A DNA stretch of 64,000 bases from Bacillota bacterium (lineage in GTDB: Bacteria > Bacillota_I > Bacilli_A > RF39 > UBA660): positions 434,001 through 498,000 of the forward strand of contig JAEWOE010000006.1 in the NCBI GenBank assembly GCA_023460995.1, read 5' to 3'. This document shows positions 38,237 through 46,747 of this stretch, piece after piece. The position numbers and the translations under genes are program-made. Each line of letters opens with the position of its first letter. Within the stretch, counting starts at the first letter, position 1. The notes below the pieces were generated by a model, which ran no database searches, was not told where the DNA came from, and saw only the letters and a program-made list of their open reading frames with translations.

Positions 38237-39280
38237 ATGAAAATAAAATATATATCGAATAAATTCAATTATTCTAATGTTAAGTTATGTAGAAAATCTA
38301 CTATTAAAAGAATAATAGCTTTGTCTATTATGGCTACAATTTATTTAAGTGGTTGCAGTTTGAATAATGTAGGGTTAGATAATAAAGTTATACAAAGTAG
38401 TGAATTTGATACAGAAAAAGAGCAATATATATCAAATCAATCTACTATTATTTTAAATGTTGAGACTAGTAATAAAAGCATAATAATACCAACTTTTAGT
38501 ATTACTACAAAACAAACGAGTAATAAAACAACTTATGATTACGAAATAAATAATTTTAATCTAGTTGCAAAAGACGAGGTATATAATGATAATGCAGTAA
38601 GTAGTGATCAAGTTCAGGTTAGCAAGGATAATGTAACTAGCAAAGAAGAGGCAGTTGTAAAAGAAGAGATTGCAAAAGAAAAGAAACTAGTAGCAATTAC
38701 TTTTGATGATGGTCCAAGTAAATACACTAGTGAGCTAGTTGATATATTAGAAGATAATGAAGTTAATGCAACATTCTTTGTTATAGGAAGTAATATAAGT
38801 AAATATAAAGATTCTGTTGTTAAAGCTTATAAGGCTGGTAATGAAATAGGAATACACACATATTCTCATAAATCTTTTACAAGCATGACTATATCACAAA
38901 TAAAAAAAGAATTAGATAAGACAAGAGGGTTACTGGAAAAAGCTGATGTTGATTATTCTAATATTGTAAGACCACCATATGGCAATATAAACAAAAAAAT
39001 TCAAAATGGAATAGATACATCTTTTATATTATGGAGTGTAGACACTAGAGATTGGGAATCAAAAGATAAGGATAAGATTATTAAAGAAGTAAAAAACAGT
39101 ATTTCAGAAGGAAGTATAATTTTATTTCACGATATTTACCCTACAACAATTAAAGCAATTAAAGAATTATTGCCAGAATTAACTGAAGAATATGAGTTTG
39201 TTACAGTAAGTGAATTATTTGAAAGAAATGATATGATTCTTGAGGAAAATCAAAAATATTATAAGATTAAAAAAAAGTAA
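38237..39280 (+). CDS. Polysaccharide deacetylase lipoprotein (NodB domain)
   Basis: 347 residues. The N-terminus has a basic stretch, a helix and the lipobox YLSGC near residue 42. A variable spacer precedes the NodB domain from about residue 153: TFDDGPS, HTYSHKS, RPPYGN, WSVDTRDWE and ILFHDIY, all catalytic motifs kept. It removes acetyl groups from peptidoglycan or another surface glycan, which can give lysozyme resistance. TGGTGAAAT precedes the ATG. It is a single-gene unit. Confidence 0.92.
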   Translation: MKIKYISNKFNYSNVKLCRKSTIKRIIALSIMATIYLSGCSLNNVGLDNKVIQSSEFDTEKEQYISNQSTIILNVETSNKSIIIPTFSITTKQTSNKTTYDYEINNFNLVAKDEVYNDNAVSSDQVQVSKDNVTSKEEAVVKEEIAKEKKLVAITFDDGPSKYTSELVDILEDNEVNATFFVIGSNISKYKDSVVKAYKAGNEIGIHTYSHKSFTSMTISQIKKELDKTRGLLEKADVDYSNIVRPPYGNINKKIQNGIDTSFILWSVDTRDWESKDKDKIIKEVKNSISEGSIILFHDIYPTTIKAIKELLPELTEEYEFVTVSELFERNDMILEENQKYYKIKKK

Positions 39281-39307
39281 ATTTCACATAGTGATATTTA
39301 CTTTTTT
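39272..39307 (+). terminator. Terminator after the deacetylase gene
   Basis: AAAAAGTAAAT / ATTTACTTTTT stem overlapping the stop codon. Confidence 0.82.
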
Positions 39308-39350
39308 CTATATAAATAGTATAATTTAATTAGAATAGGTGGTGTGTAGT

Positions 39351-41228
39351 GTGAATAATCCATATATATCATATAAAGTTGTCGGGGACACTTTTACATA
39401 TAAAAGATTTAATAGTGATAATGTTGTAATAGACGAAGAAATTCCTTTATTCGAAAATGGAAAAATTAGTTCTATTGCTATTCAAATAGTTGAAAATGTA
39501 AGACAAAATAAAAATAATATTGTGATTAGTAAACAAGACAATAAAACAAAGCAACCTATAAAAGGAAGAAAAATAACTCAACAAACAAAAAGTAGTACAC
39601 TGAAGAAGTTAGAAGTCAGAGCTAAATTAAGAACTATTTCAAGTGATGCAAATAAAGATGAAATAGATACAGTTGTAAAAACAATAAGTGATGAATATGG
39701 AATGTCTATTGAAGAAATCGCAGCTATTCACGCAGAATTATTAGCAAAAGAAATTGATGATAAAGATCTAATTAATTATGCTAAGAAGGAAGAACAAGAT
39801 AAAATAATTCATCCAGAAAGGCATATTAAACTAACTTTAGATGAATATAAGGCTGTTGAGCACTTTATGATTAATCTTAGTGATATGTCAGAGATTGAAA
39901 AAAAGAGTCTCCGTAAAAAAATAGGTCAGATAGAAGCTAAATATGATATTTCATTTATTCAGTTAAGAACAATTTATAAAATTGAAAAACATAATAAAAA
40001 AGAAAAAGAGAGAACACAAAAAGAAGCATTAAAAAAACAAGTAAAAGTTTCAGAGATAGAAAAAAAGAAATATGCTGCAAAAAAATTGATTGCCCAGTTC
40101 CCAGATGATATTTCTAATGATGAAATAACAATGCGTATGGATGAAATAGAGCGTAATTTAGGAATTCCTAAAGAAGATTTATTTGATTTATATGAAGCTG
40201 GAAAAGAGTTAAAACAGCGTTTATACACAGAAAAAAAATCAGCAAAAGATTTATTTGAAGAAAGAATAGCTGATATATCTAGTGAAGAAATTGAAAATAT
40301 AACTAAATTTTTAAATACAGTACCACCTACACCTGAACTGTTTGCTACTATAAGTGATATAAAAGAAAAATATGAATTAAATGATAAAGAACTTATTTTA
40401 GCTTATTCTATTAGAAAGAAACAATTAAGTAATAGTGCGAAACAAACAGTTATAGTAAATTCTAAATTGCAAATTGAAAGAACTGCTAAAAAATTAGATT
40501 ACATGATTCAGGAATTAAAAGAAAGAGAATTAAGTGATAAACAGTTAGCAGAAGAATTAAATGAAATGGCAAAAAAATATAATATAAGCCAGTTGCAAAT
40601 GGAGTTATTATATAAAAACGCAGTTATTAATAAACAAAAAAATATTCTATCAGATAAGTTATCAAAAAAACTTACTGGTAGGAAGATATTAAGAAAAAAG
40701 ACAACTACAAAAGATATTTTAGAAGATAAGGAATTAGATAGTTCTAGCAGTAAATCACAGCTAATAGAAAGTGGTTCAAAATTGGTAATAGCTAGTAAAT
40801 TAGATGATTGGAAAGAAATGGTAGAGAAAAATTATCATAATCCAGTACCTATATATACAGCTATTAATGTTATGACAATACTAAGTAATAGTGGTGGAAT
40901 AACTCAGGCTAAAAAGGAAATGGAGCAATCACATAATTTTAATCTTAATAAAAATGAAATAATTAAAATTATTACTGAATATTCACCCTATGGTCAAGAG
41001 TTTGCTAAAAAAACAAGAAAATATACTATGTCCAAACCAGAAAGATTAAAGAATTTTGTATTAGATAAGAGGGCATCATTTACAAAAAATAAAAAAGAAT
41101 TATTAGAAGATTTTGATACAGATGAAGCAATAAAAAAATTAGAAGAATTAAGAAATTCTATCATTAATCCGGAAGACTTAGGAATAGATAATGTAATAGA
41201 ACCACCAAGTCCTTGGAAAACTATGTAA
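39351..41228 (+). CDS. Unknown cytoplasmic protein with about six degenerate helical repeats
   Basis: 625 residues with a GTG start six bases after AGGTGGTG; earlier in-frame GTGs lie in the ribosome site. It has no signal peptide or membrane helix and is rich in Lys, Glu and Ile. A motif recurs near residues 116, 198, 270, 341, 410 and 530: YGMSIEEIAAIH, YDISFIQLRTIY, LGIPKEDLFDLY, YELNDKELILAY, YNISQLQMELLY, FNLNKNEIIKII. Each is preceded by a helix of about 15 residues. The N-terminal 60 residues (PYISYKVVGDTFTYKRFN) form a separate strand-rich part. I know no family with this layout. It is a single unit with its own terminator. Confidence 0.7.
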   Translation: MNNPYISYKVVGDTFTYKRFNSDNVVIDEEIPLFENGKISSIAIQIVENVRQNKNNIVISKQDNKTKQPIKGRKITQQTKSSTLKKLEVRAKLRTISSDANKDEIDTVVKTISDEYGMSIEEIAAIHAELLAKEIDDKDLINYAKKEEQDKIIHPERHIKLTLDEYKAVEHFMINLSDMSEIEKKSLRKKIGQIEAKYDISFIQLRTIYKIEKHNKKEKERTQKEALKKQVKVSEIEKKKYAAKKLIAQFPDDISNDEITMRMDEIERNLGIPKEDLFDLYEAGKELKQRLYTEKKSAKDLFEERIADISSEEIENITKFLNTVPPTPELFATISDIKEKYELNDKELILAYSIRKKQLSNSAKQTVIVNSKLQIERTAKKLDYMIQELKERELSDKQLAEELNEMAKKYNISQLQMELLYKNAVINKQKNILSDKLSKKLTGRKILRKKTTTKDILEDKELDSSSSKSQLIESGSKLVIASKLDDWKEMVEKNYHNPVPIYTAINVMTILSNSGGITQAKKEMEQSHNFNLNKNEIIKIITEYSPYGQEFAKKTRKYTMSKPERLKNFVLDKRASFTKNKKELLEDFDTDEAIKKLEELRNSIINPEDLGIDNVIEPPSPWKTM

Positions 41229-41251
41229 AGAGATAGAAATATCTCTTTTTT
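41227..41251 (+). terminator. Terminator after the repeat protein
   Basis: AAAGAGATA-GAAA-TATCTCTTT stem with T6. Confidence 0.9.
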
Positions 41252-41310
41252 CGTTTATATATTTATTAATATCACTTTTTTTGATATAATAAATTTATGA
41301 GGTGAATATT

Positions 41311-41670
41311 ATGAGTATTAAAATAGATAGAATAGCAAGTAACATGGTAAAAGAAATAAGTTATATTCTTATGACAGAGATTAAAAATCCTGATGTTAAG
41401 TTTGTAACTGTAACAGATTGTAAGGTAACAAATGATTTGTCTTTTGCTAAAGTTTATGTTACTGTACTAAATAATGAAAGAAAAAGTGAAACAATGGCAG
41501 CTTTAAAAAGTGCTAGTGGTTACATTAGACACGAACTTACTGATAGAGTTGATATCCGTCATATTCCAGAACTTGAATTTGTTTATGATGAATCAATTGA
41601 GTATGGAAAGAAAATAGAAACTATAATAGAAAAAATACATGAAGAAGAAAGTGAAGAAGGTAATAAATAG
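41311..41670 (+). CDS. rbfA: Ribosome-binding factor A
   Basis: 119 residues from the ATG behind GAGGTGAA. RbfA signatures are DRIASNMVKEISYILMTEI, KNPDVKFVTVTDCKVTNDLS and the C-terminal IPELEFVYDESIEYGKKIE. It binds the 30S subunit during 16S maturation. In Bacilli it usually follows infB directly; here two unrelated genes intervene. Confidence 0.95.
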   Translation: MSIKIDRIASNMVKEISYILMTEIKNPDVKFVTVTDCKVTNDLSFAKVYVTVLNNERKSETMAALKSASGYIRHELTDRVDIRHIPELEFVYDESIEYGKKIETIIEKIHEEESEEGNK

Positions 41671-41683
41671 TTACCTTCTTTTT
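41656..41683 (+). terminator. rbfA terminator
   Basis: AGAAGGTAA / TTACCTTCT stem with T5, overlapping the stop codon. Confidence 0.82.
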
Positions 41684-41739
41684 AAATATTCCATTAGATA
41701 TTTCATAAATATAAAATTTACTATTAAGGTGGAAATAAT

Positions 41740-43452
41740 ATGAAGAATAAAAAAATGTTGACAGATAAAATTCTAATAAAAAAGATAAAAGGCAGGAAAA
41801 TAATTAAAAAGAAATGGATGCAAAAAGAGAATACTAAAAAAGCAAAAAAAAATAGTAAGTTATTTAAACTAATTACTTATTCATTAATGCTTTTATTATT
41901 AACTGTTGCTGTTTTTAGTGTACGTATTATTATTTTCAAAAATATTAAAGTTAATGTTGAACTAATTGGTGACACAGAAATAAAACTAGAAGTATTTGAA
42001 GAATATAGTGATCCCGGAATCAAATTAATAATAAATGATAAAGATGTTTCCGATGACATATCATATGAAGGTGAAGTCAATAATAAGAAACTAGGTTCAT
42101 ATGGAGTAAAATATTTATATAATGACAAGGTATATGCCACAAGGATTATTAAAGTAGTAGATACCACTAAACCAGACATTAAATTAAATGGAGAAACAGA
42201 AATAAAATTAGTTGAGACTTCAAATTATAAAGAATTAGGTGCTATAGCCATTGATAATTATGATGGAGATTTATCTAATAATATAGTAGTCGAAGGGAAT
42301 ATAGATACTTCCAAAACTGGTGAATATAATTTAACATATACAGTAAGTGATTCATCAGATAATGAAGCTACAATTAATCGAAAAATAATAGTTATAGAAA
42401 AACCAAAAGTAATAATAGAAAAAGTTGTGACTGAGGAAAAAGCAACTACTCCAATTGTTCCAACACCTGTAGCAGGTTTTATTACATCGATGAATTTTAC
42501 AATTGATGGTTTTAGTATTGATGGTTGTGCAACAACAGGCACTGTTCCTACAGCAATAAGTTTAAATGACATAAATTATGGTATTACTAATTCAGCTAAT
42601 AATTGCTATACTGGAAATATAAAATTAAATGATTTAACAAATGGCACATATACTTTATATATTAATAGTAATTCTGCTAAGGATAAAGCAATAAATAACT
42701 TAGATCCTTTATTACAAATAAAACGAGCAAGAATAGGCAATAAGTTAGTATCTTTTGATTATACCAATGATAATGTAAATATTAATATACAAGATTTTTA
42801 TTATGATTATGATATAATTATTGACTCTGGTCATGGTGGATCTGATGTTGGTGCTAAAAATATTTATTCCAAAGAAAAAGATATGAATCTTATTGTTTCT
42901 ACGTATGAAAAAGCAAAATATGAAGCAGCTGGGTTAAAAGTATTAATGATAAGAACTGATGATTCCTATGGTCTAGGAATGGGTAATTTCAGCAAAGCAT
43001 TATATAATAGAGCGTATTATATGGGATTTTATGGAGTTACTTCAAAAGTAATATACAGTAATCATCACAATTCTAGTAGTTATATAGGAGCAAGTGGTTT
43101 TGAAATGTATGTTTCTAATGCTATGTCAGATATGACTACAGAAATTGGCATATTTAATGCAGTTGGTGAATTTAAAAAAGCAAATAACATAAGTAAGGCA
43201 AATAATATTTATGCTAGAGACTACTGGACTGGTAATTTATATAGTAAAGTATCAGGTCAAATATATAACTATAAGAATTACTATGCAATATTAAAAATAC
43301 CATCAGAGTTATTTAATGTTAATAATATAACAATATATGAAGGATGCTATTTAAGTAATATAGATGACTATATAGATTATTGGAATAATGAGAATTGGAA
43401 AGAAATTTCTGATATTAAAGTTGAGTACTATATAAACAAGATTAAAGGTTAA
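41740..43452 (+). CDS. Membrane-anchored N-acetylmuramoyl-L-alanine amidase with Ig-like repeats
   Basis: 570 residues. A very basic cytoplasmic tail precedes one helix at about 44-66. Two DUF5011-type Ig-like domains follow (EYSDPGIKLIINDKD and YKELGAIAIDNYDGDLS, each ending in GxYxVxY-like strands). A Thr/Pro linker and a third beta domain with a Cys pair lead to the Amidase_3 domain from about 365: IDSGHGGSDVGA, YSNHHNSS and YEGCYLSN with the catalytic Glu. It cuts the amide bond between MurNAc and the stem peptide. The ribosome site AAGGTGG is fair. Confidence 0.9.
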   Translation: MKNKKMLTDKILIKKIKGRKIIKKKWMQKENTKKAKKNSKLFKLITYSLMLLLLTVAVFSVRIIIFKNIKVNVELIGDTEIKLEVFEEYSDPGIKLIINDKDVSDDISYEGEVNNKKLGSYGVKYLYNDKVYATRIIKVVDTTKPDIKLNGETEIKLVETSNYKELGAIAIDNYDGDLSNNIVVEGNIDTSKTGEYNLTYTVSDSSDNEATINRKIIVIEKPKVIIEKVVTEEKATTPIVPTPVAGFITSMNFTIDGFSIDGCATTGTVPTAISLNDINYGITNSANNCYTGNIKLNDLTNGTYTLYINSNSAKDKAINNLDPLLQIKRARIGNKLVSFDYTNDNVNINIQDFYYDYDIIIDSGHGGSDVGAKNIYSKEKDMNLIVSTYEKAKYEAAGLKVLMIRTDDSYGLGMGNFSKALYNRAYYMGFYGVTSKVIYSNHHNSSSYIGASGFEMYVSNAMSDMTTEIGIFNAVGEFKKANNISKANNIYARDYWTGNLYSKVSGQIYNYKNYYAILKIPSELFNVNNITIYEGCYLSNIDDYIDYWNNENWKEISDIKVEYYINKIKG

Positions 43453-43506
43453 TAAACTTTACAAAATAAGCATTATATGGTAAACTAAAGCAAGGTTGGT
43501 GATATT

Positions 43507-43761
43507 ATGTCTTCTAGTATAAAAATAAATCATATAAGCTATAGAGTTGTTCCGTTAATTCAAAATGGTAATTCTTTTGCTATACAAAACAAGCCTTTAA
43601 AAGTTGAACCTATTTCATCAACAAATACTAATATTGGATATAATCCAAATAACCCAAATAGTAAAAATGGCATAATTAAAAGTGAAAGTTATAATAATAA
43701 TGATAATTTTGAAGATATATTTAAAAATGAATTAGCTAAAATTAAAGGATTAGGAAAATAA
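43507..43761 (+). CDS. Small unknown protein
   Basis: 84 residues, behind TTGGTGAT. No family is recognised. It starts MSSSIKINHISYRVVPLI, is rich in Asn, Ser and Lys, has a low-complexity middle (NPNNPNSKN) and ends with a short helix (FKNELAKIKGLGK). There is no signal peptide or membrane helix. The start resembles the strand-rich N-terminus of the repeat protein at 39351 (ISYKVV against ISYRVV), but that similarity is short. It stands just upstream of the T-box leader. Confidence 0.55.
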   Translation: MSSSIKINHISYRVVPLIQNGNSFAIQNKPLKVEPISSTNTNIGYNPNNPNSKNGIIKSESYNNNDNFEDIFKNELAKIKGLGK

Positions 43762-43770
43762 ATATAAATT

Positions 43771-43971
43771 TGATAGTGATAAATAATAGTAGTTATTTAA
43801 AAGGTAATAAGAAAGATAGTGGTGATGAAAACTATCCAAAATTAAATAATGAAATACATATTTTGAATCAAAGCGTTACTTGCGTTAAAAGTTTAAGAGC
43901 ATAGATTTCTATGAAATAAGGTGGTACCGCTATATAAACATATAGTCCTTATATTCATAGAAATTTTTTTT
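43771..43971 (+). promoter_or_regulatory. T-box riboswitch, tyrosine specifier
   Basis: The core T-box AAGGTGGTACCGC lies at 43918-43930. Stem I has the AGTA loop-E strand at 43888-43891 region opposite GAAATACA, placing a UAC Tyr specifier at 43855-43857; the upper arms GTTATTT / AAATAAT pair. A distal hairpin GATAGT...ACTATC and a stem III follow. The terminator ATTTCTATGAA (43905) / TTCATAGAAAT plus T8 competes with the antiterminator. Uncharged tRNA-Tyr should allow read-through into the HAD, deoC and tyrS genes. The loop-E strand itself sits at 43788-43791. Confidence 0.9.
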
Positions 43972-43981
43972 GGAGGTAGTA

Positions 43982-44620
43982 ATGGTAAAAATAAAAAGGT
44001 TAATATTTGATCTTGATAATACACTTATATTATGGAAGAATGATTATACAAGTGCTTTAAAAAAAGCGATGGAATATTTTAATGTCAATTATGATTATAT
44101 GAGTATTGATGCAATTATAGAAAGTCAAGAAATAATACATGACACTATGGATAAACAAGTATTTTTAGATGATATAAATAGTTCTTGTGGATTAAATCTT
44201 ACTATAGATTTTATCGAAATGCTTCTTGAAAATCAAAAGGAACTTGCTGAAATAGATGATATAGATTTACAACAAACTATAAAATATTTAAGTACAAAAT
44301 ATGAAATAGTTTTATTAACTAACTGGTATACAGATACTCAAATTGGTAGATTAGAAACAGCTGGTATTGATAAATACTTTAAAGAATTTTATGGTGGTGA
44401 TATGGGATATACTAAACCACATTCTGATAGTTTCTTAAGAGCGATAGGGCACTATAGAGCAGAAGAGTGTATAATGATTGGTGATAGTGATTATTTTGAT
44501 ATACAGGGTGCTTTAGCACTTAATATGTCAGTTATACAAGTTGATTTGAAAAATAAAATAAATGAAAAGAGAGATTATCCGGTTATCAAGAATATAAGAG
44601 AACTAATGGATATATTATAG
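43982..44620 (+). CDS. HAD-family hydrolase
   Basis: 212 residues from the ATG behind GGAGGT that directly follows the T-box terminator. Motif I is FDLDNTLILW with both Asp, motif II LLTNW, motif III Lys in YTKPHSD, and motif IV GDSDYFDIQGA. A helical cap lies between motifs I and II. The layout fits the YjjG/2-haloacid-dehalogenase type, probably a nucleotidase or sugar phosphatase. It is the first gene of the Tyr T-box operon. A link to nucleoside breakdown with deoC is plausible, but the substrate is not fixed. Confidence 0.88.
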   Translation: MVKIKRLIFDLDNTLILWKNDYTSALKKAMEYFNVNYDYMSIDAIIESQEIIHDTMDKQVFLDDINSSCGLNLTIDFIEMLLENQKELAEIDDIDLQQTIKYLSTKYEIVLLTNWYTDTQIGRLETAGIDKYFKEFYGGDMGYTKPHSDSFLRAIGHYRAEECIMIGDSDYFDIQGALALNMSVIQVDLKNKINEKRDYPVIKNIRELMDIL

Positions 44621-44628
44621 GAGGAATT

Positions 44629-45381
44629 ATGGAATTAAATAGTTATATTGATCATACAAATTTAAAAAAAGATGCTTTAATAGAGGATATAGAAAAATTA
44701 TGTGAAGAAGCGTTGCAGTATCACTTTGCTAGTGTTTGCGTATATCCTTATTATGTCAAAGCTGTAAGTGAATATTTAAAAGGTACTAATGTGGAAGTAT
44801 GTACTGTTATTGGATTTCCAAACGGTCAAAGTACAACAAACACAAAAGTATATGAGGCTATTGAAGCAACTGAAAATGGTGCTTCTGAGATAGATATGGT
44901 TATAAATATTTCAGCCCTTAAAAATAAAGATTATGAATATGTAAAAAATGAAATAGAAGAAGTAAGAGATTCTATTGGTGGTAAAGTATTAAAAGTCATA
45001 ATTGAAACATGTTTACTTACTGATGAAGAAATAGTTAAGATGACACAAATATGTAATGAAACATTTGTTAACTTTATTAAAACATCAACAGGTTTTGATA
45101 AAGAAGGAGCAACTATTCATGCTGTAGAACTTATTAATGCTAATAAAAATGAGGTTCTTGAAATTAAGGCATCTGGTGGTATTAAGGATATAAAGACTGC
45201 TGAAGCAATGATAAGAGCAGGTGCCACTAGATTAGGTACAAGTAGTAGTGTTAAACTAATGCAAGTCGATGAAGAAGTTTGTAATTGTTTAAATGATAAA
45301 AGAGAAAAGTGTAGTTGTAATGAACATGATCATCATGAACATACATCTAGTCATAAATGTAATTGTAGGGAGGAAAAATAA
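44629..45381 (+). CDS. deoC: Deoxyribose-phosphate aldolase with Cys/His-rich tail
   Basis: Splits deoxyribose 5-phosphate to acetaldehyde and glyceraldehyde 3-phosphate. It has 250 residues. Asp89 (SEIDMVIN), the Schiff-base Lys151 (NFIKTSTGF) and Lys180 (EIKASGG) are all present. The normal fold ends near residue 212. An added tail, 217-250, holds three CxC pairs (218/220, 228/230, 244/246) and five His (233, 235, 236, 238, 242), a likely metal-binding segment. AGGAGG precedes the ATG. The stop shares one base with the tyrS start. Confidence 0.93.
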   Translation: MELNSYIDHTNLKKDALIEDIEKLCEEALQYHFASVCVYPYYVKAVSEYLKGTNVEVCTVIGFPNGQSTTNTKVYEAIEATENGASEIDMVINISALKNKDYEYVKNEIEEVRDSIGGKVLKVIIETCLLTDEEIVKMTQICNETFVNFIKTSTGFDKEGATIHAVELINANKNEVLEIKASGGIKDIKTAEAMIRAGATRLGTSSSVKLMQVDEEVCNCLNDKREKCSCNEHDHHEHTSSHKCNCREEK

Positions 45382-46607
45382 TGAAATTATTTGATGATTT
45401 AAAATGGAGAGGTCTTGTCCAAGATATAAGTGAAGATTCATTAATAGACAAACTAAACGAAGGTGGTATGACTTTTTATATAGGAACTGATCCAACAGCA
45501 GATTCTATGCATATTGGTCATTATTCATCATTCTTAATATCAAAAAGATTAGCTAAAGCTGGACACCATCCTATTTTACTAGTTGGTGGTGCAACAGGTC
45601 TAATTGGAGATCCTAAACCAACAGCTGAAAGACCTATGATTTCAAAGGGAGAAGTTGATCAAAACTTTAAAGGGTTAAAAGAGCAAGCAGAAAAAATATT
45701 TGGTTTTGAAGTAGTTAATAATTGGGATTGGACTAAAGATATAAATGTTATTGATTTCTTAAGAGATTACGGTAAATATTTTAATGTTAATTATATGCTA
45801 GCAAAAGACAAAGTTAAATCAAGATTAGAAAGTGGTATTACTTTTGCTGAGTTTTCATATATGATTTTACAAGCTTTAGATTTTATGTATTTATATGAAA
45901 ATAGAGATTGTACTTTACAAGTAGCCGGTTCAGATCAGTGGGGTAATATTACTTCTGGTATAGAACTAATAAGAAAAAAACTAGGTAAGGAAGCATATGG
46001 TATGGTTATGCCGCTTGTAACTGATTCAAATGGAGTTAAATTTGGTAAAACTGAAGGTAATGCTTTATGGCTTGATAAAAATAAAACTTCCAGCTATGAG
46101 TTATACCAATATTTAATTAATTTAGAAGATTCTATGATTATAGAATATTTAAAGAAATTAACATTCTTAACTAAAGAGGAAATAGAAGAATTAGAGAAAA
46201 AACATAGCGAACACCCAGAGTTTAGAGAAGCTCATAAAGCTCTTGCTCATGAGGTTATAACTGACTTACATGGAGAAGAAGAATTTAACAAAGCTGTTAG
46301 AATTAGTGAAGCACTATTTAGTGGTGAAGTAAAAAAACTTACACTTGATGAAATAAAAGATGGTTTTAAAGGTGTACCAACTATTGAAATAGATAGTGAA
46401 TTATCAATTTTAGATTTACTTGTTAACTGCTCTATCACATCAAGTAAGAGAGAGGCTAGAGAATTATTAAGTGCAGGATCTATCTCTATTAATGATGAAA
46501 AAATATTAGATGAAAATCAAATAATAACAAAAGAAATAGGTATTGAAAATTCTGTTTTAATTATTCGTCGTGGAAAGAAAAAATATCATATTGTTAAATT
46601 TAAATAA
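45381..46607 (+). CDS. tyrS: Tyrosyl-tRNA synthetase
   Basis: Charges tRNA-Tyr. It has 408 residues. The class I HIGH-type motif is ADSMHIGHYSSF, and the KMSKS-type loop is KFGKTEG. Tyr-binding YIGTDPTAD and QVAGSDQWGN are present. The C-terminal S4 domain reads LVNCSITSSKREARELLSAG. It is the third gene behind the Tyr T-box, translated by one-base overlap with deoC. This explains the specifier of the leader. Confidence 0.97.
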   Translation: MKLFDDLKWRGLVQDISEDSLIDKLNEGGMTFYIGTDPTADSMHIGHYSSFLISKRLAKAGHHPILLVGGATGLIGDPKPTAERPMISKGEVDQNFKGLKEQAEKIFGFEVVNNWDWTKDINVIDFLRDYGKYFNVNYMLAKDKVKSRLESGITFAEFSYMILQALDFMYLYENRDCTLQVAGSDQWGNITSGIELIRKKLGKEAYGMVMPLVTDSNGVKFGKTEGNALWLDKNKTSSYELYQYLINLEDSMIIEYLKKLTFLTKEEIEELEKKHSEHPEFREAHKALAHEVITDLHGEEEFNKAVRISEALFSGEVKKLTLDEIKDGFKGVPTIEIDSELSILDLLVNCSITSSKREARELLSAGSISINDEKILDENQIITKEIGIENSVLIIRRGKKKYHIVKFK

Positions 46608-46631
46608 AAGGAATATATCCTTTTATTTTTT
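46602..46631 (+). terminator. Terminator of the T-box operon
   Basis: AAATAAAAGGA / TCCTTTTATTT stem with T tract, overlapping the tyrS stop. Confidence 0.85.
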
Positions 46632-46679
46632 CTTGATTTTAGATATAACTAAAAGGAATAGCCTATACTAATATTTTTA

Positions 46680-46726
46680 GGTTTTTATTATAGACTTTTA
46701 TAATCTTTTATACTATAATAAAAACC
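46680..46726 (+). repeat. Perfect 14-bp inverted repeat upstream of lon
   Basis: GGTTTTTATTATAG and CTATAATAAAAACC are exact reverse complements separated by 19 bases. The right arm ends about nine bases before the lon ribosome site. No U tract follows, so it is not an ordinary terminator. It does not match CIRCE or CtsR sites. An operator or mRNA structure controlling lon is inferred. Confidence 0.8.
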
Positions 46727-46747
46727 AATTTACAAGGGAGGCGACTT

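Noticed and set aside
39339..39350. Start of the repeat protein at the first GTG
   Set aside because: That GTG is part of the AGGTGGTG ribosome site; the GTG at 39351 has correct spacing.
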